This document shows, one piece after another, positions 62,131 through 64,000 of a stretch of 64,000 nt of DNA; the first letter of the stretch is position 1; every line of letters begins with the position of its first letter. The DNA lies in NCBI RefSeq assembly GCF_034479375.1, contig NZ_CP140155.1, positions 1,922,001 to 1,986,000 on the forward strand. The letters run 5' to 3'. The notes beneath the pieces were generated by a model that saw nothing but the letters and a program-made list of their open reading frames with translations, made no database searches and was not told where the DNA came from. Source of the stretch: Rhodopseudomonas palustris (GTDB lineage Bacteria > Pseudomonadota > Alphaproteobacteria > Rhizobiales > Xanthobacteraceae). Made by a program: the position numbers and the translations under genes.

Positions 62131-62694
62131 ATTTCCGACCCGATCGAATTCTTCAAGACCCGCCGCTCGGTGAAGCCGCGCGAGATGACCGGGCCCGGCC
62201 CCTCGCCCGAGGAGCTGGAGACCATCCTCACCATCGCCGCGCGGGTGCCGGATCACGGCAAGATCGCGCCGTGGCGGTTCATCGTGTTCGAGGGCGACGC
62301 CCGCGCGCGCGCCGGCGAAGTGATCGCGCAGACGTTTGCGCGCAACAAGAAGGACGCGACGCCCGACGAGATCGCGGCCGAGCGCGGCCGGCTGAGCGAA
62401 GCGCCGCTGGTGATCGCGGTGGTGAGTGCGCCGAAGCCGCATCCCAAGGTGCCGGCGTGGGAGCAGGAACTCTCGGCCGGCGCGAGCTGCATGAACATCG
62501 TCGCCGCCGCCACCGCGCTCGGCTACGGCGCCAACTGGCTCTCGGGCTGGATCGCCTACGACCGCGACGTGCTGACCGGGCTCGGCCTCAAGGACGGCGA
62601 GAAGCTCGCCGGCTTCATCCACATCGGCAGCCGCACCAAGCCGTCCGAAGACCGCCCGCGCCCGACGCTGTCGGAGATCGTGACGCGGTTCTGA
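62131..62694 (+). CDS. Nitroreductase family protein (YdjA-like), probable ATT start
   Basis: The frame holds a YdjA/NfsA-type FMN reductase: SDPIEFFKTRRSVKPREMTGPG, ILTIAARVPDHGKIAPWRFIVFEG, KVPAWEQELSAGASCMNIVAAATALG and GFIHIGSRTKPSED. Homology clearly begins before the first usual start codon (GTG 62170). Upstream in frame back to the stop at 62059 there is no ATG, GTG or TTG. ATT 62131 lies at normal distance after GGAGAG (62119-62124) and gives a standard N-terminus (ISDPIEFFKTRRS) of 187 residues. Either a rare ATT start or an ATG-to-ATT change is implied. It reduces nitro compounds or quinones with NAD(P)H; the substrate is unknown. Confidence 0.82.
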   Translation: MSDPIEFFKTRRSVKPREMTGPGPSPEELETILTIAARVPDHGKIAPWRFIVFEGDARARAGEVIAQTFARNKKDATPDEIAAERGRLSEAPLVIAVVSAPKPHPKVPAWEQELSAGASCMNIVAAATALGYGANWLSGWIAYDRDVLTGLGLKDGEKLAGFIHIGSRTKPSEDRPRPTLSEIVTRF

Positions 62695-62778
62695 CACCTC
62701 GCCGCCGCGAGCAGCAGGATTGATCGGATCGCGCTTAGTCCGTGCGCGTCCGATCCGCGATCAGCCGATCCGCGCCGA

Positions 62779-64000
62779 TCAATCGCGCACCGTCGCGAAG
62801 GCGCCGGTCGCGGCATCGACCATGCAGCAGGCCGAGGCCCAGCCGGCGCGCCCGCCCCATTCGACCTCGCACCACGGCGCGCCCACACCGTCTTCGGAGC
62901 TGCGGCAGCGCCCGAGTTGGATGCCGGATGCACCGGCCGGGATGGAGAACAACGCCGGGTGACCCGTGCCCGGGCCGGCGCGCACATAGAGGATGCCTTG
63001 CGACACGCTGCCGAGCACGCGGAACATGGGCCGCGCACGCGACGTTGCTTGAGCCGGTGCGGCATCGTCGCGGCGTGTCTCGACGATTGATCGGCTCGAG
63101 ACCCAGCCGGTGCGGCCGCGCCATTCGACCTCGCACCAAGGATGGCGGCCGCCATCATCCGGCGCACGGCAGTTCCCCTTGGAGTCGCCGGAGCTGCCAG
63201 CCGGGATCGCAACGACGATCGGATGACCTGTGCCGGGTCCGGACCGCATGTTGAGGATGCCTTCGGAGACGCTGTCGAGCACCCGAAAGCCCCGGCGCTG
63301 CTGGGTCGCCGACGAGATCGAGGGCGACGGATTTGGCGCCATGACAGGCTCTGCCGGCCTCGGGGGTGAAAGCCCGGGTGACTCCGGCGGCACGACTGCG
63401 GCTGTCGGAGGAGACGTCAGCGCGGCGGCCGCAGCGGTAGCCTGGCCAGAGAAATAGAAGTCGCCCTGAATCGGCGACGACGACAGCCACGGCTGCTGAG
63501 CGCTGGCGGTCGCCTTTTTCACCGCCAACCCGACGCGGTTGAAGGTCTGAAAGATGTCGAGGCCCGGCCGCGTCATGATCTCCGCAAGGGCCCGCGTATA
63601 GGGACTGTGGCCGTCGTCGCCGTCCTGCGCGACGTTGCCGGGCTGGGTCGCGTAAGAGATCAGCGTGCCCTCGGGCGCCTGCATCTGCACCAAACCGCCG
63701 GCGGCGGCGCGCAGCCCCCGACCACCGAACGGGTTGTTGCGGCAGGCGTCGAGCAGGACGATGTTGAGCCGCGTGCCGGCACTCTCCATCTGCCGCAGCA
63801 CCAGCCCGACATCGAGCATCTGGAAATCGACGTCGGCCTCGCGCGTCGGATTAGCGCCGACCGGCACCAGATAGTTGACGCCACGAATCTGCACGCCGTG
63901 GCCCGCATAGTAGAACAGCCCGACATCGGCGCCCGCGGCGTCGCGGCCGAACTGCTGCACCAGCGTGTCGAACCGCGCCTTGTCGACGTCGAGCTGCGCG
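62779..64000 (-). CDS. Caspase-like (C14) protein with two SH3-like domains (5' end outside window)
   Basis: The frame is open from the right edge to a stop at 62779, at least 406 residues; the start lies outside. The C14-like protease shows the catalytic His in VGLFYYAGHGVQIRG and Cys in NIVLLDACRNNPFGG, followed by GTLISYATQPGNVAQDGDDGHSPYTRAL. After a Pro/Ala linker come two similar SH3-like domains with RVLDSVSEGILNMRSGPGTGHP and RVLGSVSQGILYVRAGPGTGHP, each ending CEVEW. Such domains often bind peptidoglycan or proline-rich targets. Bacterial caspase-like proteins of this group often have an exported N-terminus, which cannot be checked here. Function in stress or defence is inferred only. 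Confidence 0.88.
   Translation of the reverse strand, partial: AQLDVDKARFDTLVQQFGRDAAGADVGLFYYAGHGVQIRGVNYLVPVGANPTREADVDFQMLDVGLVLRQMESAGTRLNIVLLDACRNNPFGGRGLRAAAGGLVQMQAPEGTLISYATQPGNVAQDGDDGHSPYTRALAEIMTRPGLDIFQTFNRVGLAVKKATASAQQPWLSSSPIQGDFYFSGQATAAAAALTSPPTAAVVPPESPGLSPPRPAEPVMAPNPSPSISSATQQRRGFRVLDSVSEGILNMRSGPGTGHPIVVAIPAGSSGDSKGNCRAPDDGGRHPWCEVEWRGRTGWVSSRSIVETRRDDAAPAQATSRARPMFRVLGSVSQGILYVRAGPGTGHPALFSIPAGASGIQLGRCRSSEDGVGAPWCEVEWGGRAGWASACCMVDAATGAFATVRD

Overview
The window looks like chromosome of a high-GC alphaproteobacterium of the Rhodopseudomonas/Bradyrhizobium group. This is inferred from gene content (bacteriophytochrome with a diguanylate cyclase output, DUF2336 protein, CheY/Hpt pair, Omp31-like barrel, RlmB, FolE and HisI proteins of alphaproteobacterial type) and from the many short palindromic repeat families between genes. 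No rRNA, CRISPR array, transposase or prophage was seen. Two tRNA genes are present (Tyr-GTA and Thr-TGT).

Region 1-23.3 kb is one functional locus, all on the minus strand: a complete Lap-type biofilm adhesin system. From upstream to downstream it holds a TolC-like outer-membrane channel, a type I secretion ABC transporter, its HlyD-like adaptor, a LapG-like periplasmic cysteine protease, a small secreted protein of unknown role, and a giant repeat adhesin. The adhesin starts at 15930 and is still open at base 1 (at least 5310 residues). It carries a PAAG motif at residues 119-122, where LapG-type proteases cut, then about twenty bacterial-Ig/T1SS-143-like modules, a short RTX block and cadherin-like modules. 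Parts of it are DNA-level tandem repeats (978, 465 and about 1730 bp units). Because its stop codon lies outside the window, long meaningless antisense frames dominate this stretch.

Region 23.7-30.0 kb is housekeeping and envelope: tRNA-Tyr, rlmB, two small secreted proteins, tRNA-Thr, three very small single-pass membrane proteins, an outer-membrane barrel, a lipoprotein, a TPR protein and NAD kinase. Region 30.6-34.2 kb is an MmeI-family type IIG restriction-modification gene. It is split by a one-base frameshift, has an AT-richer specificity segment, and carries a palindromic repeat inserted in frame. Region 34.5-40.3 kb holds a small membrane protein, a CheY-like regulator plus Hpt protein (a likely phosphorelay), a DUF2336 protein whose 3' end has been copied into a 266-bp tandem array, and an SLT-domain lysozyme-like protein.

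Region 40.6-52.4 kb holds hisI, folE, a SufU/IscU-like scaffold lacking the third cysteine, a ClpP-like secreted protein, yidD, a DUF3750 protein, a chromate transporter, a membrane sulfatase-fold transferase, a secreted alpha/beta hydrolase, a cold-shock protein, two small conserved proteins and a BON-MscS channel. Region 52.6-55.3 kb is a rearranged patch: a copied 3' end of an MFS transporter fused to a broken paralogue of a nearby small gene, a low-GC membrane ORF, then the intact MFS gene. Region 55.4-64 kb holds the bacteriophytochrome-GGDEF protein, thrS, a higBA toxin-antitoxin pair with a clear operator, a hypothetical protein, a nitroreductase that seems to lack a normal start codon, and a caspase-like (C14) protein with two SH3-like domains that runs off the right edge.

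A possible link, by inference only: the adhesin locus is of a type normally controlled by c-di-GMP through a LapD receptor, and the bacteriophytochrome here is a predicted light-dependent c-di-GMP synthase. No LapD-like gene is in the window.
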